DNA from: Andreprevotia chitinilytica DSM 18519
GTDB lineage: Bacteria > Pseudomonadota > Gammaproteobacteria > Burkholderiales > Chitinibacteraceae
Length of the DNA stretch: 64,000 bases
Direction: 5' to 3'
Assembly (NCBI RefSeq): GCF_000711875.1
Contig: NZ_JONM01000005.1
Location: forward strand, 234,976 to 298,975
The position numbers and the translations under genes were made by a program. Shown here one piece after another: positions 34,628 through 42,147 of this stretch; positions within the stretch are counted from its first letter, which is position 1, and each line of letters opens with the position of its first letter. The notes beneath the pieces are model-generated. The model saw nothing but the letters and a program-made list of their open reading frames with translations. It did not search any database and was not told the origin of the DNA.

Positions 34628-35980
34628 TCAGAACTTATAACGTACGCCAGTTGCCACTTCGGTTTGGGAATCAAAGCCGTGCGTGGAAGCCTGGGTGTAT
34701 CCGCCATCCAGTTTCAGATAATCGAATGCCACATAAACATCGGTTTGCGGGTCGAAGTGATAGAACGCCGATGCATACAGGGTGGAACGCTTGCCGGAGC
34801 CGGTGGTGGTGACGCCGGACGTATCCTTGAATGCGTTCAGCGTAATGCCACTACCGTTATAGCCAGCGTTATCGGCCTTCATGACTTGATAACCGAGTTC
34901 ATAATCGAATTGGCCGGCCGGGGTCAGCTTGGCGGAAATGGTATAAGCATTGTCCTTGCGCTGGCCGACACCGCCGCCTTGATCTGCGGTGTAGTGGAAA
35001 TAGCCGGCGTTCAGGCGTACCAGCTTATTGAACGTGACATTGCCGCCGAGCGAATAAGCATCGTGCGCGAGGCCGGTGACATTCGCATGGGTGTAATAGC
35101 CGGCCAGATTGAACATGCCGCCGTTATAGGCGAGTGCAGCCGTTTTGGTGGTGTCATGCGGGCCGGCATTGTCTGTGGCGCCAGCAGCTTGATAACCGAG
35201 GCCGGCGACGATGCCGGAATCGAACTTCTTCTTCCAGACCGCGCCGCGATCAAAACGGGTGCCCGTTGCGCTGCCCGCGTAGTAAATCATCTGCTTGAAG
35301 TTGTTGGTGTTGCTGCCGCCGCCTTCGTTCGTGCTGGCTGCTGCTGCACCGTACGGGTCGAGGTAGCCGGCTACGATATCGCGGCCCAGCGCGTTTTGGC
35401 GGCCGAAGGTGAATTTACCGTAGGTATCGTTTTCGAAGCCGATCCACGCATCGCGATTGAACAGCGTCCCCGGCGTATCCATATTGCCGGTGTTCATTTC
35501 ATATTCGCTTTCGAGGCGATAAATGACGCGCGTATTGTCGGTCAGTTTGTGCGAGCCATCCAGACCCCAACGGCTACCGCTGAACCAACCCGTCGGGTGG
35601 AAGCTCGTCGTGCGGCCGCCGGATGAATCGGTATGGTTGATATTGCTTGCGGTCAGATCGATCAAGCCATAAAGGCTGATCGTATCTTTGGCCGTGTGAT
35701 AGGTCAGGCCGGTATAGCCAGGCGTACCCCAGACCGGGTGTTTTTCAAGCGGGGCGACATCCGGGGTGCTGGGTGCATTGGCAGCGACTTTTTGCTGGGA
35801 CTGGATCGAGGCATCCAGTTTCTTTTCCAATGCATCAAGTTGCGCTTGTTGTTCTGCTGCATGTTTCTTCTGGGCGGCAATCTCGGCTTTCAGATCGGAG
35901 ATTTCATCGGCAAAAGCCGGGGCCGAAGCATAAAAACAGCCGAGCATGATCACATATAGCGATTTTCTCTTGAATTGCAT
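34628..35980 (-). CDS. General porin with N-terminal coiled coil
   Basis: A 450-residue outer-membrane porin. Signal peptide about 1-24 (YVIMLGCFYASAPAFA), a periplasmic coiled coil about 25-62 (DEISDLKAEIAAQKKHAAEQQAQLDALEKKLD), then a 16-strand-type porin (Porin_4) starting TISLYGLIDLTASN and ending with the BAM-recognised GVRYKF. The N-terminal coiled coil may trimerise or contact peptidoglycan. Its promoter carries the same tandem regulator site as the binding-protein gene at 27750, so both may be one uptake system. It is leftward and upstream of the NitT/TauT operon. Confidence 0.92.
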   Translation of the reverse strand: MQFKRKSLYVIMLGCFYASAPAFADEISDLKAEIAAQKKHAAEQQAQLDALEKKLDASIQSQQKVAANAPSTPDVAPLEKHPVWGTPGYTGLTYHTAKDTISLYGLIDLTASNINHTDSSGGRTTSFHPTGWFSGSRWGLDGSHKLTDNTRVIYRLESEYEMNTGNMDTPGTLFNRDAWIGFENDTYGKFTFGRQNALGRDIVAGYLDPYGAAAASTNEGGGSNTNNFKQMIYYAGSATGTRFDRGAVWKKKFDSGIVAGLGYQAAGATDNAGPHDTTKTAALAYNGGMFNLAGYYTHANVTGLAHDAYSLGGNVTFNKLVRLNAGYFHYTADQGGGVGQRKDNAYTISAKLTPAGQFDYELGYQVMKADNAGYNGSGITLNAFKDTSGVTTTGSGKRSTLYASAFYHFDPQTDVYVAFDYLKLDGGYTQASTHGFDSQTEVATGVRYKF

Positions 35981-36113
35981 TTAATCAACTCCTCAAGGTA
36001 TGGGCGTTCTAAGCCAAATCAGTGATCTGGCAATGGGCGATGCAGAATCAGGCGATGACGTTTTTGGTATGAAATCGATGTAGGGAACATTCGATAACGC
36101 CAGACTCGGACGC

Positions 36114-36148
36114 ATCCTAAGCCGCGTCAGCTTTCAAATCGCTTTCCA
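36114..36148 (-). promoter_or_regulatory. Promoter with tandem OmpR/PhoB-type site, porin gene
   Basis: On the minus strand TGGAAAG-N4-TTGAAAG (36148-36131, 11-bp period) is followed after 11 bases by TAGGAT (36119-36114), 134 bp before the porin start. Conservation with 28931 extends upstream to CGCACCAA-N7-GCTGGAAAG. The rest of the 35981-36426 gap shows no gene. Confidence 0.68.
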
Positions 36149-36426
36149 GCCCGGCATTGGTGCGGACGTGTATCAATTTGGCGCACGGCAGGCCGCAAGC
36201 ACGCATCCAGACAGGGATTCATGGGTGTCCCGCTGATGGTGCATGATTGATGCGATGCAATATGGGCCGGTACTGAGCCCGAAATTCAAACCGTGTTTGA
36301 TTTCCAGAGGCGGGGAGGCCGATTCGGGAAGTCCCCAATGCTGCGAGGCAACAAAAAGCGAATCTATGGCATTTGTGAACGGATAAGAGGTGTAGACTAG
36401 GTGATCCGCTTATTGACCTTTTCCAT

Positions 36427-36846
36427 ATGCATTCTGCAGATATCCAGTCCCTCGAAGCCGCCTACCGCGCTACCCGCTACACCGTGCCCTCGCTCGGACT
36501 GGTTGTGCGCATCGGAGAGCTTCACCCTGATATGGATGCGCTGCTGAATCGGGAAGGCGTCCCCGGTTGGGCTTTCGTCTCGGCCGCCAACCCCCGTTCC
36601 GGTGCGCTGTGCGAGAACGAAAACCTGGCACGCCACCAAAACCTGCTCGATCAGCTTGCTGCATCCAGCTATGTCTATTTCGAAGGCTTGGGCGAACCGG
36701 CCACGGCGGACTGGACGCCCGAGCTATCGGTGCTGATTCTGGATATCGAACGGGATGCAGCGCTTGATATCGCGCGCAGCTACGAGCAGAACGCCATCGT
36801 GTACGGCCCGCCAGGGCATGAGGCGGAGTTGCTTTGGGTGAAGTGA
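36427..36846 (+). CDS. DUF3293-domain protein
   Basis: A 139-residue protein matching the DUF3293 layout: YRATRYTVPS near residue 13, WAFVSAANPRS near 48-58, NENLARHQNLLDQL near 64-77 and a final QNAIVYGPPGHEAELLWV. The family has no known biochemical function. It is a single-gene unit followed by a strong bidirectional terminator. The ATG follows a weak ribosome-binding region. Confidence 0.85.
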   Translation: MHSADIQSLEAAYRATRYTVPSLGLVVRIGELHPDMDALLNREGVPGWAFVSAANPRSGALCENENLARHQNLLDQLAASSYVYFEGLGEPATADWTPELSVLILDIERDAALDIARSYEQNAIVYGPPGHEAELLWVK

Positions 36847-36867
36847 GTGGGTGGGTGTGCAGCAATG

Positions 36868-36895
36868 AAAAAACGCGGCCCGGGCCGCGTTTTTT
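36868..36895. terminator. Bidirectional rho-independent terminator
   Basis: AAAAAACGCGGCCC and GGGCCGCGTTTTTT form a fully self-complementary 28-bp sequence, serving the DUF3293 gene and the convergent secreted-protein gene. Confidence 0.9.
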
Positions 36896-36930
36896 GTTAG
36901 ACCTGCTGTTGTTAGCAGGCGAGCAAGACA

Positions 36931-37386
36931 CTATTGCTGCGATGCTTCGGTAGTGCTGGCTGTCTTTGCGGCCAGTACTTTTAGCTGCTGAATAAAACCT
37001 GCGGCGAAGCCTGGGCATACGTTCCGGCGAGCTACGCCGCCATCGGGGTCGAGTGGCATATTCTTGGCACAATTCGCTTCCAGGGTTTCTTTGAGCGTCG
37101 CTTCACCCTCTTTGCTGAGACCGTTGAATTTGTCGATGTCCTTGAGCAGTAAGGCGCTGTTCAAGTCTGCGGTTTTTGCGCCCAGTCCTTCGTAAAAGCA
37201 GTTCATCTGACCCATATTCATGAATTTCCCACCGCTAACCTGGCAGCGATTCAGGATCAAGCTGAGGTCACTCGCTGATGGCGTTGACCATTCCGCTGCC
37301 TTATCCTCCGCACGGACTGCTTGGCTGATCATCAGGCAGCCACTGACTACCAGTGTTGCAATTGCCTTGCTTTCAAAAATGTTCAT
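36931..37386 (-). CDS. Secreted hypothetical protein with four cysteines
   Basis: A 151-residue protein that I do not recognise. A signal peptide is clear (about 1-26, IATLVVSGCLMISQAVRA). The mature part has four cysteines (in NRCQVSG, MNCFYEG, EANCAKN and RNVCPGF), which probably form two disulfides in the periplasm, and no membrane segment. The charged helix-rich middle (NSALLLKDIDKFNGLSKEGEATLKETLE) suggests a small helical domain. It is alone, between a terminator and an unrelated monooxygenase gene. Confidence 0.75.
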   Translation of the reverse strand: MNIFESKAIATLVVSGCLMISQAVRAEDKAAEWSTPSASDLSLILNRCQVSGGKFMNMGQMNCFYEGLGAKTADLNSALLLKDIDKFNGLSKEGEATLKETLEANCAKNMPLDPDGGVARRNVCPGFAAGFIQQLKVLAAKTASTTEASQQ

Positions 37387-37559
37387 TGTGCTGTCTGTTG
37401 TTGGCAGATTCTAAAGCCGGGCATTGTACTGGAAAGCGTCTTAGACGCTATGGGAAATGCCTTGGTCGCCGCTCGCTGTTGGCAGATCGCACGTTTGGTC
37501 TGGTTGCCGGCCATGCTGGCGAGTGTTTGCAGAGCACGCGCCAGCATCGGGGTTGTTTC

Positions 37560-38786
37560 TTAACGTGCCGTTGCGCCGTTCAAGATGGCGCCATCTTTTG
37601 TCGCGCCGTCCCAAGCCACGTGATGATCAAAAATCCACTGCATCGGATCTTTGCGGTTGCTGCGTTGGCGGCTAAAGATCAAGCGCAGTGCCAGATCGCG
37701 GATGGCCCGCCCCAACAAGCCCGGCGTCTTACTGTCCCCATTTTTCTTGCCCTGCGCCACGATGCGTTCAACGCGCTCGCGCCGCAGCAGCTCGTATGCT
37801 GCAAAAGCCACATCGATATCCGCTTCATCGCGCAGGCACTTGGCGAGGACGACAGCATCTTCGATCGCCATTGATGCGCCTTGGCCGGATGACGGCGAGG
37901 TGGCGTGTGCAGCGTCGCCGATGATGATCATCCGCTCCTTGTGCCAGATGGGCACCGTGGGCATGTCGTAGGTGTTCCAGCCAGCCAGGATTTCGTCCGT
38001 AGCGCGGATGAGGTCGACGGCTGGCGAGGCATCTTTTGCGAACAAGTCGCACAACTCGGCACGCCACTGTGCCGGCGTGATCGCTTGCAGTTCGGCCTTG
38101 CTGAGTTCCTTGGCACGGGCCGGATTGGCGAACCACCAGACCTCGCCGTTCGGAGCCGGCAAATAGCAAAAGAAGCAGCGCTTGCCGAAGTACATCTGCA
38201 TCGTGCCGACTTGGCCCGGCACGGTAATCCCTCGTGCGTAGCCGCCGGTATTGAGCAAGCCAACGTAGCGGGCGCCGGGCACATTGGGGTTGATGATTTC
38301 GCGCACGCGTGAATGCAGGCCATCGGCACCGATCAGCAGGTCGCCTTCTTCTTCACTGCCATCGGCAAACACCGCGATGACCTTGCCGGCCGACGTGCAG
38401 CGTGCCGAAACAAGGCGCTTGCCGTAGTCGATGCGGATGCCGCGCCGGATTGCCTCATCACGCAACGCGCCATACAACGCGCCACGCTGGATGGTTTGCG
38501 CCGTCGCGCCGTTGGCGAGCGGTGGGCCATTGGTGAACTCGACGAGTTGCTTGCCATTGCCAAGGTGCAAGGCCATGCGCGGCGTGGCGAATCCGCCCAG
38601 CCGGGCGGTATCGATATCGATGGCTTGCAGCGCCTCGATGCCGTTGACCGCCAGCGTGAGGAAGGCGCCGACACCATCCGCACTCCGATCAAACGATTCA
38701 AAGACGACCGACTCGATCCCTGCTTTGCGTAGCGCGATGGCGGAAACCGTCCCTGCAATGCCGCCGCCGATGATCAGTGCTTTCAT
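37560..38786 (-). CDS. FAD-dependent monooxygenase (UbiH/PHBH type)
   Basis: A 408-residue class A flavoprotein monooxygenase. GGGIAGTVSAIALRKAG near the N-terminus binds FAD ADP; DLLIGADGLHSRVRE is the DG motif, and IIGDAAHATSPSSGQGASMAIEDAVVLAKCL is the GD motif. Substrate is unknown; homologues act on aromatics or tetracycline-like compounds. ATG 38786 is chosen over the TTG 12 bases upstream because of a GGAG element six bases before. It is divergent from a padR gene whose palindromic operator lies between, so substrate-induced derepression is likely. Confidence 0.9.
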   Translation of the reverse strand: MKALIIGGGIAGTVSAIALRKAGIESVVFESFDRSADGVGAFLTLAVNGIEALQAIDIDTARLGGFATPRMALHLGNGKQLVEFTNGPPLANGATAQTIQRGALYGALRDEAIRRGIRIDYGKRLVSARCTSAGKVIAVFADGSEEEGDLLIGADGLHSRVREIINPNVPGARYVGLLNTGGYARGITVPGQVGTMQMYFGKRCFFCYLPAPNGEVWWFANPARAKELSKAELQAITPAQWRAELCDLFAKDASPAVDLIRATDEILAGWNTYDMPTVPIWHKERMIIIGDAAHATSPSSGQGASMAIEDAVVLAKCLRDEADIDVAFAAYELLRRERVERIVAQGKKNGDSKTPGLLGRAIRDLALRLIFSRQRSNRKDPMQWIFDHHVAWDGATKDGAILNGATAR

Positions 38787-38819
38787 GTCTAGCTCCAAGA
38801 TGGGTCAGAAAATACGTAA

Positions 38820-38854
38820 TAGTCATATTATGACTAATATACATTTTATGACTA
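38820..38854. promoter_or_regulatory. Probable PadR operator
   Basis: A perfect 17-bp palindrome TAGTCATA-T-TATGACTA (38820-38836) and a further half-site TATGACTA (38847-38854) lie in the 113-bp divergent promoter region of the monooxygenase and padR genes. The AT-rich region stands out from the GC-rich surroundings. Confidence 0.7.
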
Positions 38855-38899
38855 ATAAATCAACATCGCGCCGTTGTTCAAACAGAGAGACTCAAGGCC

Positions 38900-39523
38900 A
38901 TGGCAGACCGGTCACGTCAAAGATCACCGCTGGCGATGGTGGTGCTTTCCTTGCTCGCCGAAGCACCGATGCATGCGTATCGGATGCACGAGCTGATCAA
39001 GCAGCGTGCCAAGGACAGCGTCGTCAACGTGGCGCAGCGCAACAGCGTCTATCAGACGATTGCGCGCTTGCTGCGCTCGGAACTCATTCGTGTGCAGACG
39101 ACTGCGCGGGACGACGGCCGCCCCGAGCGGGTGGTGTACGAAATCACGGAGGAGGGCGGCGAGGCATTGCAGGACTGGCTCAAGGCGATGCTTTCGTCGC
39201 CGACGGCTGAATTTCCTGAATTCCCTGCTGCGTTGGCGTTTCTGCCCGTGCTGTCGCCCGAGGAGGTGCAGCGTCAATTAGAAGCGCGGGTGACGGTGCT
39301 TGAGGGACAGTTGGCGCAGATCAGCGCTGGCATGAAGGGCGCGCTGGCTGGCGGCTTGCCACGCTTGTTTCTGGTCGAGGACGAATATCGGCAAACCATG
39401 CTGCAGGCCGAATTGGGCTGGGTGCGGGCGTTGATCGATGAGCTGCGGGCGAAGACGATCACCTGGAGCCCGGCGTGGCTGCGGGAGATTGCAGCAGCGT
39501 TTGCAGGGGGAGAGAAACCGTAG
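38900..39523 (+). CDS. PadR-family transcriptional regulator
   Basis: A 207-residue PadR regulator. The N-terminal winged helix (about 8-85) includes VVLSLLAEAPMHAYRMHELI, VYQTIARLLRSELI and the wing RPERVVYEITEEG. The C-terminal helical domain (about 110-200) is of the longer Vir_act_alpha_C type used for dimerisation. PadR proteins repress detoxification genes and release on binding phenolics. It probably represses the divergent monooxygenase gene and itself through the 38820 palindrome. Its TAG stop is the first TAG of a GTAGCCCGGAC repeat. Confidence 0.9.
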   Translation: MADRSRQRSPLAMVVLSLLAEAPMHAYRMHELIKQRAKDSVVNVAQRNSVYQTIARLLRSELIRVQTTARDDGRPERVVYEITEEGGEALQDWLKAMLSSPTAEFPEFPAALAFLPVLSPEEVQRQLEARVTVLEGQLAQISAGMKGALAGGLPRLFLVEDEYRQTMLQAELGWVRALIDELRAKTITWSPAWLREIAAAFAGGEKP

Positions 39524-39596
39524 CCCGGACACCAACGTGTGGCCGGGGTTGCTTCGAGCGACGCCGCGCCCCGGCCGGTGAAGCCGTCCGGGCTAC
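39520..39596. repeat. V-family palindromic repeat, copy 2
   Basis: GTAGCCCGGACACC ... GGCCGGGG / CCCCGGCCGG ... GCCGTCCGGGCTAC, 77 bp. The TAG at 39521-39523 is the padR stop codon. Confidence 0.85.
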
Positions 39597-39713
39597 ATGA
39601 ACGGGGCGATTGAAGAGACGAATCGACACTACGCCGGATTCGACCTCACCCGGTCACCCAAGGTATAAGACGCAACATTCCCAACCCGTTTCACCCAAGG
39701 CCAAGACAAACTC

Positions 39714-40175
39714 ATGAACCTGGAACCGCTCTTTCGCTTTTTGCACATCGCCAGCGTCACCGTTTGGGTTGGTGGCATGTTCTTCGCCTATATGTGCCTG
39801 CGCCCGGCGGCGGGCGAGGTGCTGGAAGCGCCGCAACGTCTGCGACTATGGCGGCGTGTCTTTGCGCGGTTTTTCGTGTGGGTCTGGGGCGCGGTGATCC
39901 TGATTCCACTCAGCGGGGGAGGCATTCTGGGCCACGTAGGGTTCGCCGCTGCGCCGCTCAATTGGCACCTGATGCTGGGCAGCGGTTTGGTGATGATCGC
40001 GATCTTTATCTACGTCGTGACCGGCCCGTATGCGGCGCTGGGCCGGGCGGTGGATACCGAGGACTGGAAGGCCGGCGGTGCCGCACTGAATCGCATCCGG
40101 CAGGCGGTCGGCTTGAATCTGATCCTTGGCTTCGTGACGATTGCACTGGCGACGCTTGGGCGCTGGTTGACCTAG
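39714..40175 (+). CDS. CopD-like integral membrane protein
   Basis: A 153-residue protein with four predicted membrane helices, beginning LFRFLHIASVTVWVGGMFFAYMCLRPAAGEVL, a CopD/heme-type helix with a conserved His (H10) and WVGGMFF. Later histidines include H74 and H85 (ILGHVGF, WHLMLGSG). Histidines inside helices suggest heme or metal binding; the CopD family is linked to copper and cytochrome function, but this protein has no copper genes next to it. Start ATG 39714; it lies behind a V repeat with no clear ribosome-binding site. Confidence 0.7.
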   Translation: MNLEPLFRFLHIASVTVWVGGMFFAYMCLRPAAGEVLEAPQRLRLWRRVFARFFVWVWGAVILIPLSGGGILGHVGFAAAPLNWHLMLGSGLVMIAIFIYVVTGPYAALGRAVDTEDWKAGGAALNRIRQAVGLNLILGFVTIALATLGRWLT

Positions 40176-40241
40176 ATCGCCAAGGTGGGAGAGGGAGGGT
40201 TTGCTATGAAAGCATGCCCGCCACAGCCCCCGCCACAATCA

Positions 40242-41036
40242 TCACCCCATCATCTCTTCGGCCGCTTTTCTGCGCGCCGCGCTTTGCTTCATTTGCTCTA
40301 CATAGAACAGCAGGCTGAATCCCAGTGTTTGCTTCAGTTCTTCCGTCTTCGCTTCGATGAGTGACCAATCCGGCTGCGGCAAGCCTTTCAGTGCCAGCGA
40401 AATGACATTGCCACCGCCCTTGGCTTGCAAGCGCAGCACACGGTCGTCGAAGGCTGTGCGCATGCGGCCGAGATAAGCGCCCGTTTGTTTGACGGCGGCG
40501 CTGAAGTTGGCCACTACCACCCCGTTGTCGCGCAACGCCAGATTGCAGCCGTCGTAGAAAAACTGCGTCGCCAGTGGCGCGGGGATGCCGTGCTTATCGT
40601 AGGCATCCAGCAGGATGACGTCGGCCACTTTGCGGTTGCGGCCGATGTAGGTGGCGGCATCGGCGTGGATGACCCGGAAGTGCTCCGAATCAGCCGGCAG
40701 CTCGAACTTGTCGCGTAGGGCGATCACGCGTTCATCGACTTCCACCGTGGTGATGCGGGCGCGGGGGAAGAGCAGTGCACAGTATTTCGAGAGCGAGCCG
40801 CCGCCCAGACCGACGATCAGGATGTCGTCCGGGTCGGGATAGAACGGGGCGAAGCTCAGCATGGCTTCGGTGTAGGGCAGGACGAGTTGGCTGGTATCTG
40901 ATTTCTTCATGAGGCTTTGCGTGGAGAGCGAATCGAAATGGAGCGATAGATAGTCGCCGGATTCGACCAGATAGGGCTGGCCGGTATCGGTGGCGGGGAT
41001 ATCGAGCGCTGACTTGATGTGCTGCAGCGGGGTCAT
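40242..41036 (-). CDS. Spermidine-synthase-like protein, tandem copy 2
   Basis: A 264-residue protein with a class I methyltransferase/aminopropyltransferase fold: ILIVGLGGGSLSKYCALLFPRARITTVEVDERVIALRDKF and ADVILLDAYDKHGIPAPLATQFFYDGCNLAL. Motifs fit the SpeE-like group that lacks the N-terminal beta domain of true spermidine synthases. It resembles the neighbouring protein across the length (GLGGGSL, LCTQRFYDD/LATQFFYDG). The pair lies in one leftward unit, 6 bp apart. Substrate unknown. Confidence 0.8.
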   Translation of the reverse strand: MTPLQHIKSALDIPATDTGQPYLVESGDYLSLHFDSLSTQSLMKKSDTSQLVLPYTEAMLSFAPFYPDPDDILIVGLGGGSLSKYCALLFPRARITTVEVDERVIALRDKFELPADSEHFRVIHADAATYIGRNRKVADVILLDAYDKHGIPAPLATQFFYDGCNLALRDNGVVVANFSAAVKQTGAYLGRMRTAFDDRVLRLQAKGGGNVISLALKGLPQPDWSLIEAKTEELKQTLGFSLLFYVEQMKQSAARRKAAEEMMG

Positions 41037-41042
41037 GGCGCG

Positions 41043-41873
41043 TCATTCGGCATGGATGTCATCGCCGGGTTCATCGGTCAGAAAATAGCCATGGCGGCGG
41101 CTGGCGGCCAAGCGATGCGCGATATTACGCAACTTCAGCGGGTGTTGCTGCTCCAGTTGCCAGGCGCGGGCCAGCAACTCGGCTTCAGCGCGCTGCAAGG
41201 CCGGGCCCTTGGCAGCGAAGGCGATCTTGTTGGTGCAGTCTTCCGAACGGATGACGACAACCTCGTTGCCAAAGCTGCGCCCAAGCCGGTCGAGATAATG
41301 GGCGATATGCGGGTCCATGCCGGACAGATTGATGACCAGGAGGCCATCTGCGGTCAGCGCTTGCTGGCAGTCATCGTAGAAGCGTTGCGTGCAGAGCGAT
41401 GGCGCTTGGCCATCGGCATCGAAGCCATCCACGAACAGCAGGTCGATCCGGTTGGCCTGTGCGGCAATGAAGCGGGCGCCATCGTCGCAATGCACCCTGA
41501 AGCGGGCACTGTCGGGCGGAATGGCGAATTCGTCGCGCAAGGCGATGATGTCTGGATTGATTTCGGCCACGTCGATCACGGCGTCGGGCAGGTAGCGGTG
41601 GCAATACTTGGCGAGTGATCCGCCGCCCAAGCCGATCTGCGTGATGTGCTGGGGCTGCGGGTTGAGCAGCAGGCTGCCCATCATCGTGCGCGTGTAACCC
41701 AGCACCAGCTGGTCTGGCTGATCGGGACGCATCCGGCTCTGGACGGTGGACATATCAAAGTGCAGCGACACCGTGCCGTTGCCATCGTAGGTGAACGGTT
41801 TGCCGGCGCAATTAGCCAGCATTTCTGCCAATTGATCGTGGGTGTGATTGAAAAGCGGTGGTGGACGGCTCAT
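41043..41873 (-). CDS. Spermidine-synthase-like protein, tandem copy 1
   Basis: A 276-residue relative of the next gene, with ITQIGLGGGSLAKYCHRYLPDAVIDVAEINPDIIALRDEF, LLFVDGFDADGQAPSLCTQRFYDDCQQAL and an N-terminal SLHFDMSTVQSRM that parallels SLHFDSLSTQSLM of the downstream copy. True spermidine synthases have a characteristic gatekeeping loop and a DxxxxD pair; here DGFD takes its place, so polyamine synthesis is not certain. The two genes form a leftward operon, likely an old tandem duplication. Confidence 0.8.
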   Translation of the reverse strand: MSRPPPLFNHTHDQLAEMLANCAGKPFTYDGNGTVSLHFDMSTVQSRMRPDQPDQLVLGYTRTMMGSLLLNPQPQHITQIGLGGGSLAKYCHRYLPDAVIDVAEINPDIIALRDEFAIPPDSARFRVHCDDGARFIAAQANRIDLLFVDGFDADGQAPSLCTQRFYDDCQQALTADGLLVINLSGMDPHIAHYLDRLGRSFGNEVVVIRSEDCTNKIAFAAKGPALQRAEAELLARAWQLEQQHPLKLRNIAHRLAASRRHGYFLTDEPGDDIHAE

Positions 41874-42147
41874 GCGAAGTGCAGGTCTCGACGAAGGAAA
41901 TACCAGGCGTGGCTTGGTGGCTTGATCTGCCCGTAACTAACTTGCAGTTATGGCTTGCTGCGCAACGACATGCTTGCCAATGGGTAGCCGCGGTTTTTCC
42001 GATCAGGATATCGCAACGTTTTTACCCAAAAGCCAGCCTGCTGACGTGGTTTGTTATCATAGCATGTTAATGAATTGCATATTTATTAGGCATATACTGC
42101 GCATCTGATGAAGCGCTGGTGCGTGGAGAAACCGACGTGGAAAGACC

